A DNA stretch of 51,210 nt from NCBI GenBank assembly GCA_030054145.1, contig JASGCK010000016.1, positions 1-51,210 on the forward strand, written 5' to 3'. The stretch's first letter is position 1; every line of letters begins with the position of its first letter. Shown here piece after piece: positions 42,258 to 51,210 of this stretch. Below the pieces are notes generated by a model. That model worked only from the letters and a program-made list of their open reading frames with translations. It ran no database searches and was not told where the DNA came from. The translations under genes were made by a program, and so were the position numbers. The stretch is from Cytophagales bacterium (lineage in GTDB: Bacteria; Pseudomonadota; Gammaproteobacteria; Burkholderiales; Burkholderiaceae_C).

Positions 42258-43541
42258 ATGAAACGTGGATTTTTTACCATCATGGCGGCGCAGTTTTTTA
42301 GCTCGCTTGCTGACAATGCGCTTTTTATTGTTGCCGTTGAGCTGCTGCGAAGTGTTGGCGCTCCAAGCTGGCACGCAGCCGCCTTAGTGCCCATGTTTGC
42401 TTTTTTCTACGTCGTTTTGGCTCCCTTTGTAGGGGCTTTTGCGGATGCCAGACCCAAAGGCTGGGTGATGTTTTACAGCAATGCGATTAAGGTGGTGGGC
42501 TGTTTATTAATGCTCTTTGGTTCGCACCCACTGATGGCTTACGCCGTGGTAGGCTTGGGCGCTGCGGCTTATTCGCCAGCCAAATATGGCATCTTGACGG
42601 AGTTGCTGCCTGCCTCACAGCTCGTCAAAGCCAACGGCTGGATTGAAGGACTCACCATTGCTTCGATTATTTTGGGTGTTTTGCTGGGCGGTCAGTTAGT
42701 GGGGCATTCGGTGTCGCAATATCTGCTTGCGTTTGACGTGCCTATTTTGGATACCTTTGTTGACACGCCCGCCGAGGCTGCCATCTGTGTCTTGATCTTT
42801 GTCTATGCCTTGGCCGCATGGTTTAACACTCGGATTCCAAACACGGGAGTTGAGTCTCGCGCACTGCCCAAAAACTTGCTGAGTTTGCTACCCGATTTTT
42901 GGCTGTGCAACAAACGCCTATGGCAAGACAAGCTGGGGCAAATTTCGCTCTCTACTACCACCTTGTTTTGGGGGGTGAGTGGCAACCTGCGTTACATCGT
43001 TTTAGCGTGGAGCGCCGCCGCATTGGGTTACAGCACCACGCAAGCTTCTAATCTTGTTGGCGTTGTTGCTGTGGGCACGGCTGCTGGCGCGATCATTGCA
43101 TCGATTTATTGCCGCTTAGACAAAGCCCCTAGCGTGATGCCGCTGGGTATTGGCATGGGGCTGCTGATTTTGCTTTTAAACTTTATCAATAACGTTTGGG
43201 TGGCCGCGCCGTTTCTTGTGCTCTTAGGTGCGTTTGGTGGTTATTTGGTTGTGCCGATGAATGCGCTCTTGCAACACCGAGGGCATAATTTAATGGGCGC
43301 TGGGCGCTCGATTGCCGTACAAAACTTTAATGAGCAACTGTGCATTTTGGCGCTGGGCATTGGCTATTCTTATTCCACCAGTCACGGACTATCATCGTTT
43401 GGTGCAATCACTATCTTTGGTCTTTTAGTGGCTGGTGTGATGTGGCTTATCAAGCAATGGCACGCTCGCAACATCATCAAACACCATGCCCTTGTTGCGC
43501 ATCAACTTGAAATTGCTCGAAACGACAATCTGCATGGTTAG
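42258..43541 (+). CDS. lplT: Lysophospholipid transporter LplT
   Basis: A 427-residue MFS protein with about 12 helices. FFTIMAAQFFSSLADNALFI, LAPFVGAFADARPKGWVM and AYSPAKYGILTELLP match LplT, which flips lysophospholipids to the cytoplasmic side for re-acylation. The usual neighbour acyltransferase gene (aas) is absent here. Confidence 0.93.
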   Translation: MKRGFFTIMAAQFFSSLADNALFIVAVELLRSVGAPSWHAAALVPMFAFFYVVLAPFVGAFADARPKGWVMFYSNAIKVVGCLLMLFGSHPLMAYAVVGLGAAAYSPAKYGILTELLPASQLVKANGWIEGLTIASIILGVLLGGQLVGHSVSQYLLAFDVPILDTFVDTPAEAAICVLIFVYALAAWFNTRIPNTGVESRALPKNLLSLLPDFWLCNKRLWQDKLGQISLSTTTLFWGVSGNLRYIVLAWSAAALGYSTTQASNLVGVVAVGTAAGAIIASIYCRLDKAPSVMPLGIGMGLLILLLNFINNVWVAAPFLVLLGAFGGYLVVPMNALLQHRGHNLMGAGRSIAVQNFNEQLCILALGIGYSYSTSHGLSSFGAITIFGLLVAGVMWLIKQWHARNIIKHHALVAHQLEIARNDNLHG

Positions 43542-43556
43542 TAAGGACACATTTGC

Positions 43557-44252
43557 ATGAACACAGACTTAGTTCAAACACAAACACTGCGAGTTTGGGA
43601 TTTACCAACTCGCATTTTTCATTGGTTACTCGTGTTTTGCGTGATCTCCTGCATCATCTCTAGCGAGGTTGGTGGCGAGGCGATGGCGTGGCATTTTCGC
43701 TTTGGCTACTGCATCATCACGCTGCTTATTTTTCGCATCGTTTGGGGTTTTGTTGGCGGTTATTGGTCGCGATTTAAACAATTTGTCTACTCACCCCTAA
43801 CGATCATGCGTTATGTGCGCGGTCAGTCCATGCTTGAGCATGACGTAGGGCATAACCCATTGGGATCGTTGTCGGTATGGGGGTTGCTCATTCTTTTGGG
43901 AATGCAAGTCGCATCAGGTTTAATGAGTGATGACGAAATTGCAACGCAAGGTCCACTCGTCAAATGGGTGAGTAGCCAGACGGTTAGTTTGGCGAGCAAC
44001 TATCACACGCACTGGGGCAAGATCATCATCATTTTGCTGGTGCTATTGCATATTGGCGCTATGTTGTTTTACTTGCTCAAGAAAAAACAAAATTTGATTA
44101 CGCCTATGCTCAAGGGTGACAAAATGATAGAGGTCACTCAAACCCAATCGCTACCCGCATCCAAAGATCAACTCGCCCAGCGCATCACCGCACTGGTGAT
44201 CTTTGCTGTTATCGCGCTTGGCGTAGCCTATGTCGTTCAGCGCTTAGGCTGA
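43557..44252 (+). CDS. Cytochrome b561-type membrane protein
   Basis: A 231-residue protein. VWDLPTRIFHWLLVFCV (His22), AWHFRFGYCIITLLIFRIVWGFVG (His46) and HTHWGKIIIILLVLLHIGAMLFY supply the histidines expected for heme b ligands; four to five helices are seen. It belongs to the cytochrome b/b6 (Ni/Fe-hydrogenase-type or thiosulfate-reductase-type) family that shuttles electrons between quinone and periplasmic partners. Its end overlaps the end of the convergent metallopeptidase gene by 16 bases. No partner cytochrome gene is adjacent. Confidence 0.85.
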   Translation: MNTDLVQTQTLRVWDLPTRIFHWLLVFCVISCIISSEVGGEAMAWHFRFGYCIITLLIFRIVWGFVGGYWSRFKQFVYSPLTIMRYVRGQSMLEHDVGHNPLGSLSVWGLLILLGMQVASGLMSDDEIATQGPLVKWVSSQTVSLASNYHTHWGKIIIILLVLLHIGAMLFYLLKKKQNLITPMLKGDKMIEVTQTQSLPASKDQLAQRITALVIFAVIALGVAYVVQRLG

Positions 44253-45106
44253 TTTTTAAGTGCCGCTTCATATAGCGGTTGTACGACTTGGCTCATACGC
44301 GCCAAATCTGCCGCGCGAGATTCTGGCGATGGATGCGTACTTAAAAAAACTGGCGGGCGACCACCACTCAGCGCCCCCATTTTTTGCCACAGCGTCATCG
44401 CGGCTTTAGGGTTGTAGCCCGCTCGTGCTGCAAGCTCTAGACCGATGTTATCGGCTTCAACTTCAGCTTCTCGGCTATGCGGCAAGCTATACACCAGCTG
44501 GGTCGTGGTATTTGCGACATCAGGGTCAATTTTGTAACCTAAGACGGCAGCGCCAATTACCGCTCCAGCAGTGAAAAGTCCCGCCGTTTGTTGTCTGGTT
44601 TGCTGCTCACGCACGTGCTCACGTAGCGCATGTGCGATCTCGTGCCCCATGACAGCCGCTAATTCATCGTCTGTGATTTTGAGCTGTTGAATCAAGCCCG
44701 TGTAGACCGCAATCTTGCCGCCCGCCATGCAAAAGGCGTTAACCTCGTTGCTTTGGAAAATATTGACTTCCCATTTCCAATGAACAGCGTCAGGGCGATA
44801 CACCTTGACCTGTGGAATCAAACGGTTAGCGATACCTTGCACACGCGCCAAAAGAGCTGGATCCGTATTCAACGTTCGCTTTTGGCTCGCCTCCTGCCTA
44901 AGCTGCGAGTAGGCGGCCGCTGCTTGCTGGTCAATCTGCTCTCTGGATACAACAACACTCATTGACTGCTTGCGCGTAATGCCCACAGCGCCAGCCTGCG
45001 TTGTTTGTACGTTTTCGCAGCCTTGCAGTGCAGCCAGCCCGATCATTGATAGCACAAGCTTAGCCGCAGCCTTGCGCACCTTTGCAGAGAACAAGTTTCT
45101 AACCAT
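44237..45106 (-). CDS. M48-family metallopeptidase, lipoprotein
   Basis: A 289-residue protein with a lipoprotein signal ending ALQGC (Cys30), so it is probably anchored to the outer membrane facing the periplasm. The zinc site is AVMGHEIAHAL (HEIAH at 155-159), with the third ligand in REAEVEADNIGLELAARAGY. FCMAGGKIAVYTGLI is a family hallmark. This is the LoiP/BepA-like group of periplasmic proteases that maintain outer-membrane proteins. It follows the peroxiredoxin gene by 7 bases on the minus strand. Confidence 0.9.
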   Translation of the reverse strand: MVRNLFSAKVRKAAAKLVLSMIGLAALQGCENVQTTQAGAVGITRKQSMSVVVSREQIDQQAAAAYSQLRQEASQKRTLNTDPALLARVQGIANRLIPQVKVYRPDAVHWKWEVNIFQSNEVNAFCMAGGKIAVYTGLIQQLKITDDELAAVMGHEIAHALREHVREQQTRQQTAGLFTAGAVIGAAVLGYKIDPDVANTTTQLVYSLPHSREAEVEADNIGLELAARAGYNPKAAMTLWQKMGALSGGRPPVFLSTHPSPESRAADLARMSQVVQPLYEAALKNQPKR

Positions 45107-45113
45107 TTTTTAC

Positions 45114-45626
45114 TTATATTGATGCTTGAGTTTGTGTCAGCAAGGTTTGGGCATCACTCACTTCAAATTTGCCAGGACCCTCGACGTTTAAGCTAACGAC
45201 CCGGCCATCTTTGAGCAGCATGGAATAGCGATTCGAGCGCAGTCCCATTCCCTTGGCAGTTAAGTCAAGCGTAAGGCCTGTGGCTTGCGTAAATGCAGCG
45301 CTACCATCGGCCAGCATACGAACTTTTCCTTCGGTTTTTTGATCGCGTGCCCAAGCGCCCATGACGAAGGCATCGTTCACGCTGACGCACCAAATTTCAT
45401 CCACACCAGCAGCTTTGAAGTCATTGAAATGCTCAACATAACCAGGCACGTGCTTGGCAGAGCAAGTAGGCGTAAACGCGCCGGGCAAGGCAAAAAGCGC
45501 AATAGTTTTGCCTGCAGCGGCTTTCGCAGTGTCTACCGCATTAGGACCCATTGAGCAGCCATTGCCCTCGACCTCCAAGTATTCCATAAGCGTTGCAGGG
45601 GGTAATGTATCGCCAACTTTAATCAT
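45114..45626 (-). CDS. Prx5-type peroxiredoxin
   Basis: A 170-residue thiol peroxidase. LPGAFTPTCSAKHVPGY contains the peroxidatic Cys55 with the Thr and Pro of the active site; NDAFVMGAWAR and LGLRSNRYSML-like stretches fit the Prx5/PMP20 group, which reduces hydrogen peroxide and alkyl peroxides with glutathione or glutaredoxin. A GAGAC-type weak site precedes the start. It lies beyond the rpsQ terminator and is probably transcribed from its own promoter. Confidence 0.93.
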   Translation of the reverse strand: MIKVGDTLPPATLMEYLEVEGNGCSMGPNAVDTAKAAAGKTIALFALPGAFTPTCSAKHVPGYVEHFNDFKAAGVDEIWCVSVNDAFVMGAWARDQKTEGKVRMLADGSAAFTQATGLTLDLTAKGMGLRSNRYSMLLKDGRVVSLNVEGPGKFEVSDAQTLLTQTQASI

Positions 45627-45665
45627 GAGAGTCTCCGTTCAAAATAAAAATTTAAAAATGAATTG

Positions 45666-45699
45666 TAAAAACAAAAACGGCTCAAGTTCCCTTGAGCCG
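45666..45699 (-). terminator. Rho-independent terminator of the ribosomal protein operon
   Basis: On the minus strand a perfect 9-bp stem (CGGCTCAAG / CTTGAGCCG, 4-base loop) is followed by a T-rich run TTTTTGTTTTT. It lies 35 bases after the rpsQ stop. Confidence 0.9.
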
Positions 45700-45733
45700 C
45701 TTTCTTTGTGACGAATCACGCAGATATGAGTAG

Positions 45734-46000
45734 TTAAACCAATGCTGCTTTTTCAACGAGTCGCGTCACGACCCAGTTTTTAGTTTTGGACAAGGGGCGT
45801 GATTCTGTAATCTCGACCGTATCGCCCGTGTGGTACGAACCATTTTCGTCGTGCGCATGATATTTGCTGGACTTGCCAACAATTTTTCCGTAAAGCTCGT
45901 GCTTTACGCGGCGCTCAACCAAAACGGTCACAGTTTTGCTTCGTTTGTCGCTAACAACCTTGCCAATCAAGGTGCGCGTGAGAGATGTTTTTTCTGTCAT
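45734..46000 (-). CDS. rpsQ: Ribosomal protein uS17
   Basis: An 88-residue small-subunit protein: [40 protein letters not shown] and [13 protein letters not shown] are the usual blocks. It binds 16S rRNA. It is the last gene of the operon here; a strong terminator follows, and the rplN gene that often comes next is not within reach. Confidence 0.98.
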   Translation of the reverse strand: MTEKTSLTRTLIGKVVSDKRSKTVTVLVERRVKHELYGKIVGKSSKYHAHDENGSYHTGDTVEITESRPLSKTKNWVVTRLVEKAALV

Positions 46001-46017
46001 TTTGCGTATTCCTTCAT

Positions 46018-46224
46018 TTATTTGGCAGCTAGTTTTTGCGCAAGGATTGTCTTTGCGCGAGCGACATCTCGGCGAGCGGCACCAACGGTTGCCGTATTGG
46101 TCAACTGTTGTGTTGCTTTTTGCATACGCAGACCAAAGTGTGCTTTTTGCAACTCTTTGACTTCGGCTGTGAGGCCTGCAACATCTTTGTCGCGCAGATT
46201 TTTAAGTGTTTGGGCAGCTTTCAT
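46018..46224 (-). CDS. rpmC: Ribosomal protein uL29
   Basis: A 68-residue large-subunit protein made of two helices; [20 protein letters not shown] and [13 protein letters not shown] are typical. It sits near the exit tunnel. The start lies 17 bases after the rplP stop. Confidence 0.97.
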   Translation of the reverse strand: MKAAQTLKNLRDKDVAGLTAEVKELQKAHFGLRMQKATQQLTNTATVGAARRDVARAKTILAQKLAAK

Positions 46225-46241
46225 CTTAGGTGTTCCTTGTA

Positions 46242-46658
46242 TTAAGCGCCAATCATGCGGCTGACAAAAGTGGTACGAAGGGGCAACTTGGCGGCAGCCA
46301 AGCGAAACGCCTCACGCGCGAGTTCTTCTGGCACGCCAACAATCTCGAACAGCACTTTACCTGGCTGAATTTCAGCCACGTAGTACTCAGGATTGCCCTT
46401 ACCGTTACCCATACGAACCTCTGCAGGCTTGTTAGAGATTGGCTTATCAGGGAAGATGCGAATCCAAATACGACCACCACGCTTCACGTGGCGGGAAATG
46501 GCACGACGTGCAGACTCAATTTGACGCGCCGTTAAGCGTCCACGCTCAATAGATTTGAGTCCGTGGTCACCAAACGCGACCGAGTTACCACGTGTAGCAA
46601 TACCCGTGTTGCGGCCTTTTTGCTCTTTGCGATATTTACGACGAGCGGGTTGTAACAT
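46242..46658 (-). CDS. rplP: Ribosomal protein uL16
   Basis: A 138-residue protein: [35 protein letters not shown] and [14 protein letters not shown] are conserved. It organises the tRNA acceptor region of 23S rRNA. Two bases separate it from rpsC. Confidence 0.98.
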   Translation of the reverse strand: MLQPARRKYRKEQKGRNTGIATRGNSVAFGDHGLKSIERGRLTARQIESARRAISRHVKRGGRIWIRIFPDKPISNKPAEVRMGNGKGNPEYYVAEIQPGKVLFEIVGVPEELAREAFRLAAAKLPLRTTFVSRMIGA

Positions 46659-46660
46659 AT

Positions 46661-47554
46661 TTATGCTCCTTTACCGTCAGTAGCAGCGGGCGTGCTGCTA
46701 TCTGGCGCGGCGGCTTTGCGTACGCGCTTAACGGTGGTTTTGATAGCGGCATCACCTTCGGTAACAGCGGATTTATCGCTGCCATCCGTTGGTGCGGTAT
46801 TGGTTCCTGCTGGACGACGACCTGCACCAGCTGTGCGTGGACGATCGCTACCAGGACCATCGCGGCGTGGGCCGCGTGGTTTACGCTCTTCTTCTTGCGG
46901 CACTAAGACCACAGGCGTTGCGCCGCGACCCAAGGTATCGCCTTTGTAAACCCAAACTTTGACACCAATAATGCCGTAAGTGGTTTTAGCTTCGGAGAAA
47001 CCATAGTCGATATCGGCACGCAGTGTGTGAAGTGGCACGCGTCCTTCGCGATACCACTCCGTACGGGCGATTTCAATACCATTCAAGCGACCAGCAGACA
47101 TGATCTTGATGCCCAGCGCGCCCATGCGCATACAGTTTTGCATCGCACGCTTCATCGCACGGCGGAACATGATCCGCTTCTCTAGCTGTTGCGTGATGGA
47201 GTCTGCAATCAACTTCGCGTCGAGTTCAGGCTTACGCACTTCTTCGATATTGACTGCGACAGGCACGCCCAACTTGAGTGCTAAGTCTTTTTTGAGCAAT
47301 TCAATGTCTTCGCCTTTTTTACCAATTACAACGCCTGGACGGGCAGAGAAAATGGTGATACGGGCATTCTTGGCAGGACGCTCAATCAAAACTTTTGACA
47401 CTGACGCATTTTTTAGCTTCAGCTTCAGATATTCACGAACCTTGATGTCTTCGGCAAGCATCCCCGCGAAATCGCGGTTGCTGGCGTACCAACGACTGGT
47501 CCAGTTACGGCTCACCGATAGGCGAAAACCGGTGGGGTGGATTTTTTGTCCCAT
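46661..47554 (-). CDS. rpsC: Ribosomal protein uS3, with long C-terminal tail
   Basis: A 297-residue protein. [14 protein letters not shown], the KH domain region ([16 protein letters not shown]) and [10 protein letters not shown] are typical. The last about 80 residues are a Pro/Arg/Ala/Thr-rich tail ([15 protein letters not shown] onward), longer than the family's usual 210-270. It shapes the mRNA entry site. Confidence 0.98.
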   Translation of the reverse strand: MGQKIHPTGFRLSVSRNWTSRWYASNRDFAGMLAEDIKVREYLKLKLKNASVSKVLIERPAKNARITIFSARPGVVIGKKGEDIELLKKDLALKLGVPVAVNIEEVRKPELDAKLIADSITQQLEKRIMFRRAMKRAMQNCMRMGALGIKIMSAGRLNGIEIARTEWYREGRVPLHTLRADIDYGFSEAKTTYGIIGVKVWVYKGDTLGRGATPVVLVPQEEERKPRGPRRDGPGSDRPRTAGAGRRPAGTNTAPTDGSDKSAVTEGDAAIKTTVKRVRKAAAPDSSTPAATDGKGA

Positions 47555-47574
47555 GCGTCTATTTCCTATTCGGT

Positions 47575-47910
47575 TTATGAGTTAGTGCCGACTGTCACAT
47601 AAATGTGGCAGGTGGGTTTGCTAATGCGATTGCCGCGACCTTTTGCGCGAGCAGAGAAACGCTTGAGCGTTGCTCCTTGCTCAACATAAATCGACGTGAT
47701 TTTGAGCTCGTCAATATCAGCACCGTTGTTATGTTCCGCATTGGCAATGGCAGAGTCCAAGCACTTTTTAATAATGCCTGCAGCCTTTTGTGGGCTGAAG
47801 GTCAAAATGTTAAGTGCGAGGTCAACACGCTTACCGCGAATCATGTCGGCGACCAAGCGACCTTTGTCGCAAGACAAACGCACACCACGAACTATTGCTT
47901 TTGTTTCCAT
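47575..47910 (-). CDS. rplV: Ribosomal protein uL22
   Basis: A 111-residue protein with [20 protein letters not shown], then [20 protein letters not shown] and [13 protein letters not shown]. It reaches into the exit tunnel by its long hairpin. Confidence 0.98.
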   Translation of the reverse strand: METKAIVRGVRLSCDKGRLVADMIRGKRVDLALNILTFSPQKAAGIIKKCLDSAIANAEHNNGADIDELKITSIYVEQGATLKRFSARAKGRGNRISKPTCHIYVTVGTNS

Positions 47911-47919
47911 AGTTCTTCC

Positions 47920-48198
47920 TTATTTCTTGACAACTTTTTTGTCTGCAGGATGACCTTTGAATGTGCGGGTCAGTGCAAACTCGCCCAGCTTATGGCCAAC
48001 CATTTGGTCAGTCACATACACGGGCACGTGTTGTTTACCGTTGTGAACGGCAATGGTCAAACCAATGAAGTCGGGCAACACCATCGAGCGGCGTGACCAC
48101 GTTTTCACGGGTTTTTTGTCTTTGGTAGCAACAGCCTTTTCGACTTTTGCCATCAAGTGATGGTCAACAAATGGACCTTTTTTCAAAGAGCGTGACAT
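47920..48198 (-). CDS. rpsS: Ribosomal protein uS19
   Basis: A 92-residue protein: [16 protein letters not shown], then [20 protein letters not shown] and [15 protein letters not shown]. It contacts 16S rRNA in the head. A GGGG-type site lies before the ATG. Confidence 0.98.
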   Translation of the reverse strand: MSRSLKKGPFVDHHLMAKVEKAVATKDKKPVKTWSRRSMVLPDFIGLTIAVHNGKQHVPVYVTDQMVGHKLGEFALTRTFKGHPADKKVVKK

Positions 48199-48210
48199 AT
48201 TCGTACCCCT

Positions 48211-49035
48211 TTACTTCTTACGGCGCGACACAATCATGACTTGTGTGCGTTTATTGTTACGGGTACGGTAACCTTTGGTCAGGTTACCCCATGGATCGAC
48301 TGCATGACGGCCTTCGCCTGTGCGTCCTTCGCCACCACCGTGTGGGTGATCGACTGGGTTCATTGCAACACCGCGCACGGTTGGGCGAATACCCATCCAG
48401 CGCTTCACACCAGCTTTGCCGTATTGGCGCAGGCTGTGCTCTTCGTTTGCAACTTCGCCAATTGTGGCGCGGCAATCAATGTGAATTTTGCGAACTTCAC
48501 CTGAGCGCAAGCGAACCTGCGCGTAGATACCTTCGCGTGCCAACAGCGTTGCCGATGTACCAGCTGAGCGGCAAATCTGCGCCCCCTTGCCTGGCTGTAA
48601 TTCGATGCAGTGAATCGTTTGACCCACTGGGATATTACGAATTGGCAAGGTGTTACCAACCTTGATGGGCGCTTCAGAACCACTCATCAGGCTAGCACCT
48701 ACAGCCACACCGCGAGGCGCAATCACGTAAGTACGCTCGCCATCCGCATAGCAAAGCAGTGCAATGTGAGCCGAACGATTGGGGTCATACTCAATGCGTT
48801 CTACTTTCGCAGGAATTGCATCTTTGTTACGCACGAAGTCAACAATACGGTAGTGGTGCTTATGACCACCGCCTTTATGACGTGTGGTGATATGACCATT
48901 GTTGTTACGACCTGCTTTTTGGAATTGTGATTCCACCAAAGCGGCTTCTGGGCGACCTTTGTACAAATGATCGCGCGTTACCTTCACCACGCCACGACGG
49001 CCTGGTGATGTGGGTTTCATCTTAATGACAGCCAT
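48211..49035 (-). CDS. rplB: Ribosomal protein uL2
   Basis: A 274-residue protein: [32 protein letters not shown], and [18 protein letters not shown] near the peptidyl-transferase centre. It ends with SRRKK as in close relatives. Confidence 0.98.
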   Translation of the reverse strand: MAVIKMKPTSPGRRGVVKVTRDHLYKGRPEAALVESQFQKAGRNNNGHITTRHKGGGHKHHYRIVDFVRNKDAIPAKVERIEYDPNRSAHIALLCYADGERTYVIAPRGVAVGASLMSGSEAPIKVGNTLPIRNIPVGQTIHCIELQPGKGAQICRSAGTSATLLAREGIYAQVRLRSGEVRKIHIDCRATIGEVANEEHSLRQYGKAGVKRWMGIRPTVRGVAMNPVDHPHGGGEGRTGEGRHAVDPWGNLTKGYRTRNNKRTQVMIVSRRKK

Positions 49036-49037
49036 GA

Positions 49038-49394
49038 TTACGCAGCCTCCCCAGACAAGTTGAGCTCTTGTCCCGCTTTAAGCGTGACATAGGCCTTACG
49101 AACGTTGTCGCGACGACCAGCGGATTTACCAAAGCGTTTCGTTTTGCCTTTAATGTTGACTGTGGACACATTCGTGACCTCAACTTTAAACATCAGCTCA
49201 ACGGCCGCTTTAATTTCGTACTTGTTCGCGCTTTGCAACACCTTAAAGGTCGCCGCATTAGTTTTATCGGCAACCATCGTGGCTTTTTCAGACACGATAG
49301 GCGCAACCAATACCTGCATCAAACGCCCTTCATCAAACTGAGCGTTTGTGGCATTAAATTTTGTTGCTTTTTTAATCATTTTGGCGGTGCTCAT
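49038..49394 (-). CDS. rplW: Ribosomal protein uL23
   Basis: A 118-residue protein. [20 protein letters not shown] begins the normal domain, so about 24 residues form an N-terminal extension ([18 protein letters not shown]). [19 protein letters not shown] is the usual loop. It docks trigger factor and SRP. Its start overlaps the rplD stop by 4 bases. Confidence 0.97.
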   Translation of the reverse strand: MSTAKMIKKATKFNATNAQFDEGRLMQVLVAPIVSEKATMVADKTNAATFKVLQSANKYEIKAAVELMFKVEVTNVSTVNIKGKTKRFGKSAGRRDNVRKAYVTLKAGQELNLSGEAA

Positions 49395-50023
49395 GCGAAC
49401 ATCTCCTGAAATTGCGCAACGGCAGCCTTCGTCACAATCACTTTTTTGTAGTGAATGAGTGACAGCGGATCTGCGTAGCGGGGTTCAACAACCAGCACAT
49501 TTGGCAAATTACGCGAGGCCAAATAAAGGTTATCGTCCACAACATCGGAGATGACCATCACTGACTTCAAATTCATTGCTTTAAATTTTGCTGCAAGCAA
49601 CTGCGTTTTAGGTGCATCAACTGTTAGCGATTCCACCACCGACAAACGACCATCACGCGCAAGCTGCGACAAAATGGAAGCCATACCAGCGCGGTACATT
49701 TTTTTGTTGAGCTTGTGCGCAAAATTTTCATCAGGCATATTCGGGAAAATCCGACCGCCGCCACGCCACAAAGGCGAAGAGGTCATACCTGCACGAGCAC
49801 GCCCCGTACCTTTTTGTTTAAAAGGCTTTTTCGTACTGTGTTTAACTTGTTCGCGATCTTTTTGTGCGCGAGTGCCTTGACGTGCATTCGCTTGGAAAGC
49901 AACCACCAACTGGTGAATCAATGATTCGTTGTAGTCGCGACCAAAGACGGCTTCTGGCGCATCAAATTTTGCACTGCTAACACCCTGATCATTGAGGAGT
50001 TCTACTTGCACAACGCTCATCAT
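49391..50023 (-). CDS. rplD: Ribosomal protein uL4
   Basis: A 210-residue protein: [27 protein letters not shown], then [16 protein letters not shown], the exit-tunnel loop with [14 protein letters not shown]. In many bacteria L4 represses its own operon. It overlaps rplC by 4 bases. Confidence 0.98.
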   Translation of the reverse strand: MMSVVQVELLNDQGVSSAKFDAPEAVFGRDYNESLIHQLVVAFQANARQGTRAQKDREQVKHSTKKPFKQKGTGRARAGMTSSPLWRGGGRIFPNMPDENFAHKLNKKMYRAGMASILSQLARDGRLSVVESLTVDAPKTQLLAAKFKAMNLKSVMVISDVVDDNLYLASRNLPNVLVVEPRYADPLSLIHYKKVIVTKAAVAQFQEMFA

Positions 50024-50700
50024 GCAGCTCCCTTCATGGTTTTAACGGCTACTTTAATGGCGTGACGCACGGTCACAAAACCACCAGCGCTGCCAGGAAT
50101 TGCGCCCTTGATGAGCAGCAATTGACGTGCCTCGTCGATGCGCACGATGGGTAAGTTCTGCACAGATTTTGTGACATCTCCCATGTGACCCGACATTTTT
50201 TTACCTGGGAAAACACGACCAGGATCCTGCGCCATCGAAATTGAACCAGGGACGCGGTGTGAACGGCTGTTACCGTGCGATGCGCGCTGTGATTTAAAGT
50301 TGTGACGCTTGATCGTGCCTTGGAATCCCTTACCGATAGAGGTGCCTTGCACATCCACCTTGTCGCCAATGGCAAACACCGCCGCAGGGGCAATGCTTGA
50401 ACCAGCAGCGTGCGCAGCCGCTGCATCAGCAGCCACACGGAACTCTTGCATGATTTCGCCTGCGAGAACACCTGCTTTTGCAAGATGTCCAGCTTCTGGC
50501 TTGGTAACGCGAGATGCTTTTCGAGCACCGAACGTGATTTGCAACGCGGAATATCCGTCGTTGTCTGGGGTCTTCACCTGGGTTACACGGTTGTTAGACA
50601 CATCGATCACGGTCACAGGGATGGAATCCCCTTCGTCCGTGAACACACGCATCATGCCCACCTTGCGGCCCAGCAACCCTAAGCGATTGCTTTGACTCAT
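50020..50700 (-). CDS. rplC: Ribosomal protein uL3
   Basis: A 226-residue protein. The ATG at 50700 gives [20 protein letters not shown], the usual start; the frame is open 14 codons further but lies in the leader. [20 protein letters not shown] and [15 protein letters not shown] are typical. It is the first gene after the rpsJ-rplC leader. Confidence 0.97.
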   Translation of the reverse strand: MSQSNRLGLLGRKVGMMRVFTDEGDSIPVTVIDVSNNRVTQVKTPDNDGYSALQITFGARKASRVTKPEAGHLAKAGVLAGEIMQEFRVAADAAAAHAAGSSIAPAAVFAIGDKVDVQGTSIGKGFQGTIKRHNFKSQRASHGNSRSHRVPGSISMAQDPGRVFPGKKMSGHMGDVTKSVQNLPIVRIDEARQLLLIKGAIPGSAGGFVTVRHAIKVAVKTMKGAA

Positions 50701-50816
50701 TGTTTTCTCCGACCTTAAAAGGCCTTTAGTGAGATTCCCCATAACGATTGATGGGGGGCTTGGTTCTAGCTCCGCCTTTTTACAGGCGAAGCCAAAGATT
50801 ATAACCTGAAATTAAG
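50701..50816 (-). promoter_or_regulatory. Leader between rpsJ and rplC with a perfect -10 box
   Basis: Read on the minus strand, TATAAT (plus coordinates 50798-50803) lies about 14 bases after the rpsJ stop; no clear -35 was seen. Downstream are CGCCT / AGGCG and CCCC / GGGG stems before a GGAGA ribosome site next to the rplC start. This suggests an internal promoter and a structured leader, which could be a site for ribosomal-protein feedback, but no known leader class can be assigned by eye. Confidence 0.5.
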
Positions 50817-51131
50817 TTATTGCAGCTTAATTTCAACATCCACGCCAGCGGCGAGATCTAACTTCATTAGCGCGTCCACGGTTTTGTCGGTTGGATCGAC
50901 AATGTCCATGAGGCGTTGGTGGGTACGAATCTCGAGCTGATCGCGGCTGGTTTTATTGACGTGCGGCGAGCGCAGGATGTCAAAGCGCTTCATACGCGTT
51001 GGCAAAGGCACGGGACCCTTGACAATCGCGCCCGTGCGCTTAGCGGTATCCACAATCTCAGCAGCAGCAATGTCGATGAGTTTGTAGTCAAACGCTTTTA
51101 AGCGAATGCGGATTTTTTGTTTGGTTGCCAT
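50817..51131 (-). CDS. rpsJ: Ribosomal protein uS10
   Basis: A 104-residue protein: [43 protein letters not shown] and [13 protein letters not shown] are all typical. S10 also partners NusB in antitermination. It lies 25 bases after tuf. Confidence 0.98.
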   Translation of the reverse strand: MATKQKIRIRLKAFDYKLIDIAAAEIVDTAKRTGAIVKGPVPLPTRMKRFDILRSPHVNKTSRDQLEIRTHQRLMDIVDPTDKTVDALMKLDLAAGVDVEIKLQ

Positions 51132-51156
51132 GATGGTGTCTTAACCTTTTTAAGAA

Positions 51157-51210
51157 TTAAGCCAAAATCTTAGCCACAACGCCAGATCCGACGGTACGAC
51201 CGCCTTCGCG
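51157..51210 (-). CDS. tuf: Elongation factor Tu, C-terminal end (partial)
   Basis: The last 17 codons before a TAA stop read REGGRTVGSGVVAKILA, the standard end of EF-Tu. The rest lies outside the window. Position just before rpsJ is usual. Confidence 0.95.
   Translation of the reverse strand, partial: REGGRTVGSGVVAKILA

Overview
The window is a bacterial chromosome segment that most resembles Burkholderiales (Betaproteobacteria). Pointers are the DksA with a Lys/Ala/Pro-rich N-terminus and a degenerate zinc finger, the dksA / STAS-protein / hslV / hslU cluster, the small zinc-finger gene before waaF, the dat and DUF493 genes, the lone DUF3683 FAD oxidoreductase of about 1290 residues, and the tuf-rpsJ-rplC...rpsQ order. 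No genus can be named from the sequence alone. No rRNA, tRNA or CRISPR array was seen.

Layout. 0.2-1.7 kb: a secreted caspase-like protein with a C-terminal DUF1566 (C-type-lectin-like) domain. 1.9-5.6 kb: ABC-F ATPase uup and two short-chain dehydrogenases, the second like gluconate 5-dehydrogenase. 5.7-7.3 kb: a HipA-like kinase plus DUF3037 pair lying between that gene and an L-idonate 5-dehydrogenase-like gene (7.4-8.5 kb). 8.5-12.0 kb: D-amino-acid transaminase, an orphan amino-acid-binding protein, DUF493, a zinc-finger protein and waaF. 12.1-17.5 kb: a two-gene operon, an AAA_14/DUF4143 ATPase and a 1390-residue NACHT-type NTPase. Both proteins end in PD-(D/E)XK-like nuclease motifs, and a 36-bp palindrome lies directly before the first start codon. 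17.6-22.3 kb: the FAD/Fe-S oxidoreductase, then an ImmA/IrrE-like protease with a two-helix membrane protein. 22.4-32.0 kb: hslU, hslV, STAS protein, dksA, glpD, glpK, proC and radA. 32.1-34.2 kb: a scarred accessory stretch with a BRO-type antirepressor relic, two genes that look like integron cassettes (one convincing 59-bp attC), a palindromic repeat and a toxin fragment. 34.2-37.1 kb: exonuclease I and an exported hydrolase. 37.2-37.7 kb: a toxin-antitoxin pair whose toxin has lost its core. 37.7-45.6 kb: ampG, a ferredoxin, a VanZ-like gene, hemJ, alr, lplT, cytochrome b, an M48 lipoprotein protease and a peroxiredoxin. 45.7-51.2 kb: ribosomal proteins rpsQ back to rpsJ and the tail of tuf, all on the minus strand.

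Themes. (1) The best candidate for an undescribed system is the ATPase-nuclease / NACHT-nuclease operon at 12.1-17.5 kb, which has the look of an anti-phage or conflict system. (2) Small accessory modules (HipA-like/DUF3037, ImmA plus two-helix protein, cassette-borne deoxyribosyltransferase-like protein, broken toxin-antitoxin genes) sit singly between housekeeping genes. (3) Palindromic repeats occur between genes and also in frame inside genes: waaF carries a copy of a 62-bp element whose partner lies just upstream of it, and the FAD oxidoreductase carries a whole REP-like palindrome. (4) Two mobile-type genes (RelE-like toxin, BRO relic) have clean internal deletions.

All calls come from reading translations and motifs by eye. 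Nothing was searched against a database.
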